DNA of 64,000 nt from Pseudomonadota bacterium (GTDB lineage Bacteria; Pseudomonadota; Gammaproteobacteria; Burkholderiales; Rhodocyclaceae), in assembly GCA_018241725.1 (NCBI GenBank), contig JAFEDI010000144.1:62001-126000 (forward strand), given 5' to 3'. This document shows positions 25,887 through 34,588 of the stretch, one piece after another. Positions within the stretch are counted from its first letter, which is position 1. Every line of letters starts with the position of its first letter. A program made the translations under genes and the position numbers. Under the pieces are notes generated by a model that saw nothing but the letters and a program-made list of their open reading frames with translations, was not told the DNA's origin and searched no databases.

Positions 25887-27284
25887 ATGGCCGAACGCCC
25901 CGATCCCTACGTGAAGCGCAGCGCCGGCGACATCATCCGTGCCGACGACTGGAACGAAGCCCAGGTACTGGCCCGCGAGGCCCTGGCCGGCCACGATCAC
26001 GGCACCGGCAATGGCGCCCCCATCCCGCGGGAAGGGATACGCGAGAAAGCCATCGACGGCAGTCGCATCGATCCGGCCGCCAGCGTCACGGTCCAGAATC
26101 TCGAAGTGCGCGGCAGCCTCAAGCTGAGCACCCATGACCTGACCACCCAGATCGCCGACATCCTCACCAGCCTCGGCAACACACTCGGCCGCAGCGGCGG
26201 CGCCATCAAGGGCAGCCTATCGATCAGCGAGCGCCTGACCCTGGGCAGCGAGCGGGCGCCGAGCAGCCGCCTGCAACTGGGCAACCTCACCGCCATCGAC
26301 GCCGGCGGACGCAACGAGGCGTGGACCAACCTGGGCTCCAACGCCTACTACGACGGCGCCTGGAAACGCATCGACAGCAGCAAGGCCGGCGTCAACGTAC
26401 ACATGAACCCGGACGCCGACGGACAGGAATTCCGCTTCCTGCGCGTCGAGGCCGACGGTGGCAACCTGCGCAACATCGCCACCCTCGGCAGCAAGGTGTG
26501 CGCCATCACCGAGGCTAGCGTGGGGATCGGCACCGGAGCACCGGCCGGCCGCCTGGACGTACGCGGCGCCATCCACGCCGGCGGCTCCGACCTTTACTTC
26601 ACCGAAACCGGCCACCGCCACACCGGCTTCGGCAACCATGCCGGCTACGCCGCCCTCGAGAACGACGGCGGCGACTACAACGCGCTGATGATCCTCGGCC
26701 GGTCCACCGGCGGGCCGCTGGGACGGGTCGTGAAGATCTGGGACAACGTGTTCATCGCCGGCAACCTGGGCACCCACGGCTTTTCGCCGGTCCCCAAGAC
26801 GCCGGGCTGGCAGGGTGGCATCCACACCTACGACATCGAGGCCGAGGCCACCATCTGGGCGCGCAACAACGTGCAGACAGGCAACCGCGACCTCGCCGAG
26901 AACTTCGATACCGTCGAAGAACTGGAAGCCGGCGACGTGGTCAGCCTCGACCCGGACGGCAGCGGCATGCTGCGCTGCCGCCGCAGCGAGGATCCGCTGG
27001 TCCTCGGCGTCGTGTCGTCCCAACCCGGCCTGCTACTGGGTGCCGACCCGGCCCGCCGCATTCCGCGCCCCGGCGAATACCCGGTCGCCCTGTCGGGCCG
27101 GGTACCCTGCAAGGTCAGTGGCGAGAACGGCCCGATCCGCCGCGGCGACCTGCTGACCAGCGCCAGCCTGCCCGGCCACGCCATGCGCGCCGGCAATGCC
27201 CCAGTCGGAACCACCATCGGCAAGGCCCTCGATGCCTTCGACGGCGGGCAGGGCCTCATCGACATCTTCGTATTCCTCCGCTGA
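25887..27284 (+). CDS. Paralogous tail fibre with a different (G2-like) C-terminal maturation domain
   Basis: 465-aa fibre paralogous to the upstream gene: PDPYVKRSAGDI, DDWNEAQV, AGHDH and AIDGSRIDP match equivalent blocks at the N-terminus, and LMILGRSTGG ... GRVVKIWDNV matches the middle. The C-terminus differs: DLAENFDTVEELEAGDVVSLD, then LVLGVVSSQPGLLLG, YPVALSGRVPCKV and IRRGDLLTSASLPGHAM resemble the peptidase G2 / phage appendage self-processing domain. The two fibres may form a hetero-set or recognise two receptors. The paralogy is clear; the C-domain family is tentative. Confidence 0.75.
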   Translation: MAERPDPYVKRSAGDIIRADDWNEAQVLAREALAGHDHGTGNGAPIPREGIREKAIDGSRIDPAASVTVQNLEVRGSLKLSTHDLTTQIADILTSLGNTLGRSGGAIKGSLSISERLTLGSERAPSSRLQLGNLTAIDAGGRNEAWTNLGSNAYYDGAWKRIDSSKAGVNVHMNPDADGQEFRFLRVEADGGNLRNIATLGSKVCAITEASVGIGTGAPAGRLDVRGAIHAGGSDLYFTETGHRHTGFGNHAGYAALENDGGDYNALMILGRSTGGPLGRVVKIWDNVFIAGNLGTHGFSPVPKTPGWQGGIHTYDIEAEATIWARNNVQTGNRDLAENFDTVEELEAGDVVSLDPDGSGMLRCRRSEDPLVLGVVSSQPGLLLGADPARRIPRPGEYPVALSGRVPCKVSGENGPIRRGDLLTSASLPGHAMRAGNAPVGTTIGKALDAFDGGQGLIDIFVFLR

Positions 27285-27313
27285 CCCATCCTGCCCCGCT
27301 CCCATCGACCATC

Positions 27314-27529
27314 ATGAAGAACCAACTCGAAGCCCGCCTGAACGAACTCCGCGGCGAATACGACGCCGGCACCAAGGTACTTGCCGACCTGCAGAAGAAG
27401 CAGGACGAACTGCGTAGCACCCTGCTGCGCATCAGCGGCGCCATCCAGGTGCTGGAAGAAGTTCTCGCCACCGAAGGTGCCGCCGACGCAGGCAACGATG
27501 GCAGCGGCCCGCGCCTGGTCGCCAACTGA
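27314..27529 (+). CDS. Small coiled-coil protein of the injection operon (71 aa)
   Basis: 71-aa protein, residues 1-52 a single charged coiled coil (LEARLNELRGEYDAGTKV, LADLQKKQDELRSTLLRISG), then a short Gly/Asp tail. Coiled coils of this size directly after phage fibre genes often act as fibre-assembly chaperones or trimerisation aids. Role inferred; the gene has codon use like its neighbours and a 29-bp gap to the fibre gene. Confidence 0.6.
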   Translation: MKNQLEARLNELRGEYDAGTKVLADLQKKQDELRSTLLRISGAIQVLEEVLATEGAADAGNDGSGPRLVAN

Positions 27530-27542
27530 ACGCCGACCACCG

Positions 27543-28838
27543 ATGGACGAATCGGTAACGCTCCTCGATCCCGATGGCCGACCGGCCACGAAGCGGCAGT
27601 TCACGGCCGGCGACGGACTCAGGCTCAGCGTCGGCCTTCCTGCTGGCCGCCGCCTGGCCTCTGCTCGCCTGCGCCTGGCCGCCGCCGACGGCAGCGTCCA
27701 GACCATCCAGCCGGCACTGCAGAGCGATGCCGGCGACAAAGCGCTGGACGGCAACGGCGCCGTCTCCTTGCGCTGGGCCACCGCGGATTGGGGTGAGGAA
27801 CGCGCGGTCGTCGGCCTCACCCTGGTGGCTGACAGCCCGCCGCCTCGGAACGGACTGCGCGCTCGACTGTTCAACCACGGTAACTGGCTACCTGTGATGC
27901 CCCTCGACACCCTGCCCACCGGCAGCCGCCAGAGTTTCCCCCCTCAAAGCGCCAGCCGCCTGAACGCCGAAATGCTCATCGAAGGCAAGGTTGGCGACAC
28001 GGCCACCGGCGTCCTCGTCCCCGGCCCCCTGTCGATCAAACAGTTCAGCATTCACCTCAGCCAGCAGCCCTGCGGCCTGACGGTGGCCATCGACGACGAG
28101 GCCCCCTTCTTCACCGCCGACGGGCCACTGCCGCTCACCCCCATCGAAGTGGGCGGATTGGTTCGGGCCCTGAACCGCTACCGCAACGACCACCCGCACG
28201 CCACCAGCGTGCCGCTGCAGATCCGTTGTGCCGGCCAGCAGGCCTTCGTCGTATCCGACTTCGAGGCCCATCCGGAAACCTTGCCACCACCGACGACACC
28301 CGACGAACCGAGCACGCCTCCCAATACACCGCGCCCCGGAGAGCGGGCCTGGTTGCCCGATGGCCAGGGCAGCACGAATCTGGCCCGCCTGTGCGATGGG
28401 CGCCATGCCGCCGCCATCGTGCTACCACCCTTGGAGGGTGGCGTCTTGTCGAGCGTCGCCCTTCGTCTGCGCCCTCTTGGACGGACCAACCATGGACGAC
28501 TACTCATTCACCTGGCAAACGGTACCGTGCCCCAGGAGCCCGCCCTGCTGACAATCGACTTCGAACTGATCGTCGATGAACCCGCTGCCTCAGTCCCCGT
28601 CTGGCTGACCGCATGCTTGCCCGAGCCACAGCCCCTCACCGACCAATCTTGGTGGCTGGTGTGCCGGATGAATGAAGGCGCAGTGCTGTGGTATGCCGAC
28701 CCGGATCGACCGCCACGGGTGACGGACAGTCGTTACCAGAGCGTCGATGGCCCGTGGCTACCCCTCGACGGACCGGGCGAAGCACCCTGGCTGCAACTGC
28801 GTGTCGGGATACTGGACGCCATCCTGGCCACCGCTTGA
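27543..28838 (+). CDS. Uncharacterised beta-rich protein near the end of the injection operon (431 aa)
   Basis: No family recognised. The ATG at 27543 lies 13 bp after the coiled-coil gene. The sequence alternates short beta segments with Pro-rich loops: residues 1-110 look like one beta sandwich (LLDPDGRPATKRQFTAGDGL onward); a Pro/Thr linker (PPPTTPDEPSTPPNTPRPGE) lies near 255-275; the C-terminal 150 residues (from AAIVLPPLEGGVLSSVALRL) look like a jelly-roll that could bind carbohydrate. A surface or receptor-binding decoration is plausible. Evidence is composition and context only. Confidence 0.5.
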   Translation: MDESVTLLDPDGRPATKRQFTAGDGLRLSVGLPAGRRLASARLRLAAADGSVQTIQPALQSDAGDKALDGNGAVSLRWATADWGEERAVVGLTLVADSPPPRNGLRARLFNHGNWLPVMPLDTLPTGSRQSFPPQSASRLNAEMLIEGKVGDTATGVLVPGPLSIKQFSIHLSQQPCGLTVAIDDEAPFFTADGPLPLTPIEVGGLVRALNRYRNDHPHATSVPLQIRCAGQQAFVVSDFEAHPETLPPPTTPDEPSTPPNTPRPGERAWLPDGQGSTNLARLCDGRHAAAIVLPPLEGGVLSSVALRLRPLGRTNHGRLLIHLANGTVPQEPALLTIDFELIVDEPAASVPVWLTACLPEPQPLTDQSWWLVCRMNEGAVLWYADPDRPPRVTDSRYQSVDGPWLPLDGPGEAPWLQLRVGILDAILATA

Positions 28839-28848
28839 GGACGATTCA

Positions 28849-29619
28849 ATGCTCGGAGCCCTGGAAAACCTCCTGCTGCCCGCCCTGCGGGAAACCCTCG
28901 GTGCCGCCCAGGATCTACAGGGTGGTCCGGCAACCGCCCCTTCCCAAGGGAACAACCGCGTCGCCCTCCACGCCACGCGGCTTCACCGGCCACGCGCGAC
29001 CCCAGATAGCGACGCGACGCCGATACGGGACCCTGCCAGCCTGGGCTGGCAAGGCACTCTGGCAAGCGATGCGGCACACCCGCTGGATTTTCCGCTGCCG
29101 ACGGAAGCAGTCGGCGATCTGGCGGAAGTGCAGAGCCCGCCAGGGCGGATCCTGTCCGCCGGCGACATCTACCTGCTGGATGGCCGCACGCTGCGCTTCT
29201 TCCGTGCCCCGCCGGGCCAGGTTGTGGCACGCACGCGTGGCATACGGAGCGCCGGCTACCGGGAGCGCAGCGAAGGGCGCATTGATCTGGAACTGCGGGT
29301 CTGGGCAAAGGACCTGGACAGCGTCGACACGCTCCTGGCACGCAGCCTGCAATCCGTGCTGGCCGCCTTCGAATCCCTCAACGTCATCGACCTGACAGGT
29401 GCCGCACCGGGCTTCGGACTGCGGATGACCCGCCTGCGCCTCGAGCTGACGGACATCACCCGCCACTTCGATGCGGCCGCACCGGCCTGGCTGCTGGGGG
29501 TGGCCCGTTGCCGGCTGCACGGAGAACTGGAACTGGCCCTGACGCTGGGTGCGCCGGAAGAGGAAGGACGGATCGCCGATGTAGCGATCCAGCTGCACAG
29601 CCCATCGAAAGCGGGCTGA
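28849..29619 (+). CDS. Last gene of the injection operon, candidate tail-terminator-like protein (256 aa)
   Basis: 256-aa protein, last in the plus-strand run. The start MLGALENLLLPALRETLGAA is helical; a disordered Ser/Thr/Pro stretch (35-75) follows, then strands (GDIYLLDGRTLRFFRAPPG) and EGRIDLELRVWAKDLDSVD-type alternation with helix LLARSLQSVLAAFESLN. The 3' position and the helix/strand pattern recall the terminator proteins that cap sheath and tube at the distal end (Afp16/gp15/gpU functional class), but I see no diagnostic motif. It faces the convergent wecB gene across a terminator. Confidence 0.5.
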   Translation: MLGALENLLLPALRETLGAAQDLQGGPATAPSQGNNRVALHATRLHRPRATPDSDATPIRDPASLGWQGTLASDAAHPLDFPLPTEAVGDLAEVQSPPGRILSAGDIYLLDGRTLRFFRAPPGQVVARTRGIRSAGYRERSEGRIDLELRVWAKDLDSVDTLLARSLQSVLAAFESLNVIDLTGAAPGFGLRMTRLRLELTDITRHFDAAAPAWLLGVARCRLHGELELALTLGAPEEEGRIADVAIQLHSPSKAG

Positions 29620-29634
29620 GGACGGGCTGGCAGG

Positions 29635-29665
29635 AAAAAGCGGCAGCCCGCGCCGGAGCTGCCGC
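29635..29665 (-). terminator. Rho-independent terminator of wecB
   Basis: On the minus strand GCGGCAG ... CTGCCGC forms a 7-bp GC stem (29640-29646 with 29659-29665), followed at once by TTTTT (29635-29639). This is a standard intrinsic terminator for wecB, and its stem may also slow plus-strand transcription leaving the injection operon. Confidence 0.7.
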
Positions 29666-29688
29666 CTTGAGTGGCGCCTTGGGGCCGC

Positions 29689-30798
29689 TCAGGACGCCAG
29701 CAGGCGGTCGAGTTCGGCGACGGTGCGCTCGGCGGCCTTGCCGTCCCACAGCAACGGACGCCGCCCCTGCTTGCCCTGGCCCGCCAGCACCTTGGCGGCT
29801 TCTTCAAGGATGCGCGCCGGATCGGTCCCGACAAGAACGTTGCTGCCTTCATCGATGGTCACTGGGCGCTCGGTGTTCTCCCGCAGGGTCAGGCAAGGTA
29901 CGCCCAGTGCGGTGGTTTCCTCCTGCAGGCCGCCGCTGTCGGTCATGATCAGCGCCGCGTCCTTCCACAGGTTGAGGAATTCCATGTAGGACTGGGGCTT
30001 GGTGAGCACGACATTGGGCCCAAGGTCCAGACCGAACTTTTCCAGGTTGCCGCGGGTGCGCGGATGCACCGGGAAGATCAGGGGCAGGTCGGCGGCGATC
30101 TGCTTGAGCGCACCGGCAATGCCGCGCAGGTTGGCCTCGTCATCCACATTGGACGGGCGGTGCAGGGTCACCACGCCATAGCGGGGGTACTGAGCCTTCA
30201 GCGCCTGGGTTTCGAGGCCGCTCTTGTCGGAGGCTTCGAGCTTGTCGCGCTGGAACAGCAGGTTGTCCACCATCACGTGCCCTACGTGGAATACCGCGGC
30301 CGGGTCCTTGCCTTCCTTCAGCAGGTTGTCGACGCCGGCCGGCTCTGTGCAGAAGAACCAGTCGGAGATGCTGTCGGTGACGAGACGGTTGATTTCTTCC
30401 GGCATGCGCATGTCGCCGCTACGCAGGCCGGCCTCCACGTGGGCCACCCGGATGTCGAGCTTCTTCGCGTCAATGGAACAGGCCAGGGTGGAATTGACAT
30501 CCCCCACCACCAGCACGCAGTCGGGGCGCACTTTCTGGCAGATCTCCTCGAAGGCCACCATGATCTTGGCGGTCTGCGTGGCGTGGCTGCCACCGCCGGC
30601 CTCCAGGTGATAGTCAGGCTTGGGAATCCCCAGCTCGTCGAAGAACACGTCGCTCATCTCCCGGTCGTAGTGCTGACCGGTGTGGACGATCTTGAACTCG
30701 AAGCGGTCCGCACGAGCCTGCAGAGCCCGCACGATCGGCGCTATCTTCATGAAGTTGGGGCGCGCGCCGGCGACGAGGTAGATCAGCGAACGGGACAT
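29689..30798 (-). CDS. wecB: UDP-N-acetylglucosamine 2-epimerase (non-hydrolysing)
   Basis: 369-aa cytoplasmic enzyme converting UDP-GlcNAc to UDP-ManNAc for surface polysaccharides. The N-terminal GARPNFMKIAPI, HTGQHYD, HVEAGLRSGD and RMPEEINR motifs, and the C-terminal TDSGGLQEE and RENTERP blocks, are diagnostic for the WecB family. It lies 124 bp downstream of rfbC on the same strand, so it may be a separate unit or the tail of the rfb operon. It ends at a strong terminator. Confidence 0.95.
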   Translation of the reverse strand: MSRSLIYLVAGARPNFMKIAPIVRALQARADRFEFKIVHTGQHYDREMSDVFFDELGIPKPDYHLEAGGGSHATQTAKIMVAFEEICQKVRPDCVLVVGDVNSTLACSIDAKKLDIRVAHVEAGLRSGDMRMPEEINRLVTDSISDWFFCTEPAGVDNLLKEGKDPAAVFHVGHVMVDNLLFQRDKLEASDKSGLETQALKAQYPRYGVVTLHRPSNVDDEANLRGIAGALKQIAADLPLIFPVHPRTRGNLEKFGLDLGPNVVLTKPQSYMEFLNLWKDAALIMTDSGGLQEETTALGVPCLTLRENTERPVTIDEGSNVLVGTDPARILEEAAKVLAGQGKQGRRPLLWDGKAAERTVAELDRLLAS

Positions 30799-30922
30799 AC
30801 GGGGACTCCACGGGCAAAAGATGACAGAGGCACATTATCGCGCGCGCCCCTCGGTGCAAACAAAGAAATAGTTGTCGGGCGAGGACGGGCATCACCCGAT
30901 TCGCCGGCGCGGCCGTCCACAT

Positions 30923-31477
30923 TCAGTCGAAGGTCTCGCACTCCGCCAACGCCTTCCCCGCCTGATCCTTGGCCGACAGCAGCGGCGGGCCGTCCAGCTC
31001 GTGCAGCGGCCATTCGACGCTCACCGTCGGGTCGTTCCAGGCCAGGCTGCGCTCGAACTGCGGCGCGTAGTAGTCCGTCGTCTTGTACAGGAAGTCCGCC
31101 GTCTCGCTGAGCACCACGAAGCCGTGCGCGAAACCCGGCGGGACCCACAGTTGCCGGTGATTGTCCTCGCTCAGTTCGACCCCGTCCCACTGCCCGAAAG
31201 TCGGCGATCCCCTGCGCAGGTCCACCGCCACGTCGAAGACGCGGCCCTGGACGACCCGCACGAGCTTTCCTTGCGGCTGCTGGATCTGGTAGTGCAGGCC
31301 GCGCAGCACGCCCTTGCCGGAGCGGGAATGGTTGTCCTGCACGAAGTCCACCTCGAGGCCGGTGGCCTCGCGAAAGCCCCGGGCGTTGAAGCTCTCCATG
31401 AAGAAGCCACGGGCGTCGCCGAAGACTTTCGGTTCGAGGATCAACAGGCCCGGGATACGGGTTTCGATGACGTTCAT
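30923..31477 (-). CDS. rfbC: dTDP-4-dehydrorhamnose 3,5-epimerase
   Basis: 184-aa cupin-fold enzyme, third step of dTDP-L-rhamnose synthesis. Family motifs include FVQDNHSRSGKGVLRGLHYQ (catalytic His region) and the product-side WVPPGFAHGF, with GRVFDVAVDLRRGSPTFG between them. The start overlaps the rfbA stop by one base, so translation is coupled. Length is typical. Confidence 0.96.
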   Translation of the reverse strand: MNVIETRIPGLLILEPKVFGDARGFFMESFNARGFREATGLEVDFVQDNHSRSGKGVLRGLHYQIQQPQGKLVRVVQGRVFDVAVDLRRGSPTFGQWDGVELSEDNHRQLWVPPGFAHGFVVLSETADFLYKTTDYYAPQFERSLAWNDPTVSVEWPLHELDGPPLLSAKDQAGKALAECETFD

Positions 31478-32367
31478 CAGAACACCTTCTCTTCGAGGAT
31501 GCGCAGCAGGTACTGGCCGTAGCCGTTCTTGGCGAGCGGGGCGGCGAGCTTTTGCAGGTGGGCGGCGTCAATCCAGCCAGCGCGCCAGGCGATCTCTTCG
31601 GGACAGGCGATCTTGAGGCCCTGGCGCTTTTCGATGGTCTGGATGAACAGGCTGGCGTCGAGCAGGCTTTCGTGGGTGCCGGTGTCGAGCCAGGCATGGC
31701 CGCGGCCCATGACCTGCACGTCGAGGGCGCCCCACTCGAGGTAGCGGCGGTTGACGTCGGTGATCTCCAGCTCGCCGCGCGGACTGGGCTGGATGGACTT
31801 GGCGACCTCGACCACCCGGTTGTCGTAGAAGTAGAGGCCGGTGACGGCGTAGCGGCTCTTGGGGACCTTGGGCTTCTCTTCGAGGCTGATGGCGTGGCCG
31901 TCGGCGTCGAACTCGACGACGCCGTAGCGCTCGGGGTCGGTGACCGGGTAGGCGAAGACGGTGGCGCCGTCGGTGTTCTGGGTGGCCTGGCGCAGGTCGC
32001 TGGCGAAGTCGTGGCCGTAGAAGAGGTTGTCGCCGAGCACGAGGGCGCTGGGATTTTTGCCGACGAAGTCTTCGCCGATCAGGAAGGCCTGGGCGAGGCC
32101 ATCCGGGCTGGGCTGGACGGCGTATTGCAGGTTGAGGCCCCACTGGCTGCCGTCACCGAGCAGTTGGGTGAAGCGCGGGGTGTCCTGGGGGGTGGAGATG
32201 ATCAGGATGTCGCGGATGCCCGCCAGCATGAGGGTGCTGAGGGGGTAGTAGATCATCGGTTTGTCGTAGACCGGGATGAGCTGCTTGGACACCGCCAGGG
32301 TGGCGGGGTGGAGCCGGGTGCCGGAGCCGCCGGCGAGGATGAGGCCTTTGCGTTGCAGGGTGGTCAT
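31477..32367 (-). CDS. rfbA: Glucose-1-phosphate thymidylyltransferase
   Basis: 296-aa nucleotidyltransferase making dTDP-glucose from dTTP and glucose-1-phosphate, first step of the rhamnose pathway. The N-terminal [13 protein letters not shown] signature loop, [14 protein letters not shown], and the C-terminal [15 protein letters not shown] are diagnostic. It lies 19 bp after rfbD. Confidence 0.96.
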   Translation of the reverse strand: MTTLQRKGLILAGGSGTRLHPATLAVSKQLIPVYDKPMIYYPLSTLMLAGIRDILIISTPQDTPRFTQLLGDGSQWGLNLQYAVQPSPDGLAQAFLIGEDFVGKNPSALVLGDNLFYGHDFASDLRQATQNTDGATVFAYPVTDPERYGVVEFDADGHAISLEEKPKVPKSRYAVTGLYFYDNRVVEVAKSIQPSPRGELEITDVNRRYLEWGALDVQVMGRGHAWLDTGTHESLLDASLFIQTIEKRQGLKIACPEEIAWRAGWIDAAHLQKLAAPLAKNGYGQYLLRILEEKVF

Positions 32368-32386
32368 GGGTGGGTCCGGTTCAAGG

Positions 32387-33283
32387 TCAATTCAGGATTT
32401 CGGTGAGCATGCGTTCGACGCCCTGCTGCCACGCGGGCAAGGTGAGGCCAAAGGCGGCCTGCAGCTTGCGGGTGTCGAGGCGGGAGTTGGCCGGGCGCTG
32501 CGCGGGCGTCGGGAAGGCGCTGGTGGGGACCGGGCGGATCGCCTCTGCGGCAACCTGGATCGGCACGCCACGGGCGCGGGCAAATTCGATGACGTGGCAG
32601 GCGTAGGCGTGCCAGGTGGTCTCTCCGCCAGCGACGAGGTGGTAGAGCCCGCCGAGTTCGGCATTGGCCAAAGTGGCGCGGGCGGCGTGGGCGGTGACGT
32701 CGGCGAGGAGTTCGGCGCCGGTGGGGGCGCCGTGCTGGTCGTCGATGACGGTGAGCTGTTCGCGCTCGGCGGCAAGCCGGAGCATGGTCTTGGCGAAGTT
32801 GCCGCCGCGGGCGGCGTACACCCAGCTGGTACGGAAGATGAGGTGGCGGCAGCCACTCTGGCGGATGAGCTCTTCGCCTTCGAGCTTGGTGCGGCCGTAG
32901 ACGGACAGCGGGCCGGTGGGGGCGTCTTCGGTGCGCGGGGCGTCGCCGCTGCCGTCGAAGACGTAGTCGGTGGAGTACTGGACGAGCAGCGCGCCGCGCC
33001 GGGCGGCTTCGCGGGCGAGGACGCCGGGTGCGAGGGCGTTCAAGGCGCGGGCGAAGTCGGGTTCGCTTTCGGCCTTGTCGACGGCGGTGTGGGCGGCGGC
33101 GTTGACGATGAGGTCGGGGGCGACGGCGTCCACGGTGGCGGCGAGGCTGTCGGGGTCGGCGAAGTTGCCGGAGAGGCCCGGTGCGCCGTCGTGGTCGAGG
33201 GCGATCACGTCACCCAAGGGGGCGAGGCTACGCTGCAGTTCCCAGCCGACCTGGCCGTTCTTGCCGAAGAGGAGGATCTTCAT
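32387..33283 (-). CDS. rfbD: dTDP-4-dehydrorhamnose reductase
   Basis: 298-aa NAD(P)H-dependent short-chain reductase, last step of dTDP-L-rhamnose synthesis. The start is the ATG at 33281-33283 with AAAGGA upstream; it places the Rossmann loop GKNGQVG at residues 7-13, as expected, whereas the longer open frame would add a non-homologous 25-residue leader. YSTDYVFDG and the YGRTKLEGE catalytic Tyr-Lys pair are visible. It follows rfbB by 13 bp. Confidence 0.95.
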   Translation of the reverse strand: MKILLFGKNGQVGWELQRSLAPLGDVIALDHDGAPGLSGNFADPDSLAATVDAVAPDLIVNAAAHTAVDKAESEPDFARALNALAPGVLAREAARRGALLVQYSTDYVFDGSGDAPRTEDAPTGPLSVYGRTKLEGEELIRQSGCRHLIFRTSWVYAARGGNFAKTMLRLAAEREQLTVIDDQHGAPTGAELLADVTAHAARATLANAELGGLYHLVAGGETTWHAYACHVIEFARARGVPIQVAAEAIRPVPTSAFPTPAQRPANSRLDTRKLQAAFGLTLPAWQQGVERMLTEILN

Positions 33284-33296
33284 CGAAAGCGTCCTT

Positions 33297-34355
33297 TCAG
33301 CGGGCGGTGTAGTTCTTCTCGACCCACTCGCGGTAGGCGCCGCTTTGCACGTGGGCAACCCAGTCCTGGTGCGCGAGGTACCAGGCGACGGTCTTGCGGA
33401 TGCCGGTGTCGAAGGTCTCGGCCGGGCGCCAGCCGAGTTCGCGTTCGATCTTGCGGGCGTCGATGGCGTAGCGGCGGTCGTGGCCGGGGCGGTCGGCGAC
33501 GTAGGTGATGAGGCGGCTGTAGCTGCCGGCGGGATCGGGCTTGAGTTCGTCGAGCAGCGCGCAGAGGGTCTTGACGATGTCGATGTTGGGTTTTTCGTTC
33601 CAGCCGCCGACGTTGTAGACCTCGCCGGGGGTGCCGGCGTCGAGGATGGCGCGGATGGCGCTGCAGTGGTCGGTGACGTAGAGCCAGTCGCGGATCTGCT
33701 GGCCGTCGCCGTAGACGGGCAGCGGCTTGCCGGCGAGCGCGTTGGCGATGATCAGCGGGATGAGCTTCTCGGGGAAGTGATACGGGCCGTAGTTGTTGGA
33801 GCAGTTGCTGGTGGTGACCGGCAGGCCGTAGGTGTGGTGCCAGGCGCGCACGAGGTGGTCGGAGGCGGCCTTGCTGGCGGAGTACGGGCTGTTGGGCTCG
33901 TAGGTCTTGGTTTCGGTGAAGGCCGGGTCAAGGGGGCCGAGGGAGCCGTAGACTTCGTCGGTGCTCACGTGGTGGAAGCGGAAGGTGGCCTTGGCCTCCC
34001 CTTCGAGGCCCTGCCAGTGGGCGCGGGCGGCTTCGAGCAGGGTGAAGGTGCCCTCGACGTTGGTGCGCATGAATTCGCCGGGGCCGTGGATGCTGCGGTC
34101 CACGTGGCTTTCGGCGGCGAAGTGAACGATGGCGCGGGGTTGATGCTCGGCGAGCAGGCGGTCGATCAGGGCACGGTCGCAGATGTCGCCATGCACGAAC
34201 ACGTGCCGGGCGTCGCCTTCCAGGGAGGCCAGGTTCTCCCGGTTGCCCGCGTAGGTCAGGGCGTCCAGATTGACTACCGGCTCGTCACGCGTTGCGAGCC
34301 AGTCCAGTACGAAGTTGGCGCCGATGAAGCCGGCGCCGCCGGTTACGAGAATCAT
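33297..34355 (-). CDS. rfbB: dTDP-glucose 4,6-dehydratase
   Basis: 352-aa NAD-dependent extended SDR enzyme, second step of the pathway. It shows the N-terminal [12 protein letters not shown] nucleotide loop, [22 protein letters not shown] and the [15 protein letters not shown] catalytic region. It is the first gene of rfbB-rfbD-rfbA-rfbC. Its promoter would lie in the 233-bp spacer shared with the divergent GGDEF gene, where I see no clear consensus. Confidence 0.96.
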   Translation of the reverse strand: MILVTGGAGFIGANFVLDWLATRDEPVVNLDALTYAGNRENLASLEGDARHVFVHGDICDRALIDRLLAEHQPRAIVHFAAESHVDRSIHGPGEFMRTNVEGTFTLLEAARAHWQGLEGEAKATFRFHHVSTDEVYGSLGPLDPAFTETKTYEPNSPYSASKAASDHLVRAWHHTYGLPVTTSNCSNNYGPYHFPEKLIPLIIANALAGKPLPVYGDGQQIRDWLYVTDHCSAIRAILDAGTPGEVYNVGGWNEKPNIDIVKTLCALLDELKPDPAGSYSRLITYVADRPGHDRRYAIDARKIERELGWRPAETFDTGIRKTVAWYLAHQDWVAHVQSGAYREWVEKNYTAR

Positions 34356-34588
34356 GGATGTCCTTGGATAAACTATTCAAGCGGGATTATGACAAACTCA
34401 AGCTCTTGCGACACCTTCCGCAACCGCGGAGCGGTGAATACTCGGCGAATCGTTTCGATTATCTCACCCCAAAAAAACACACGTGTGCAAGCTCGGAAGA
34501 AAGTCCCTGATCCGGCCCGGCAAATGCCGTCGGGGTCGGGGATTTCCGGCATGATGGCAAATGCCCGCACGTCTTTGAAGAGGACAGG

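Noticed and set aside
11366..29619. Type VI secretion system
   Set aside because: No TssB/C pair, TssJ/K/L/M membrane complex, ClpV or fused VgrG; sheath is phage-like and gpD/gpV are separate.
11366..29619. Complete or defective myovirus prophage
   Set aside because: No capsid, portal, terminase, integrase, holin, lysin or repressor gene, and no attachment-site duplication noticed; flanks are chromosomal genes.
34356..34588. Sigma-54 promoter for the CHASE-PAS-GGDEF gene
   Set aside because: The best candidate has GG-N9-GC spacing, which is not functional for sigma-54.
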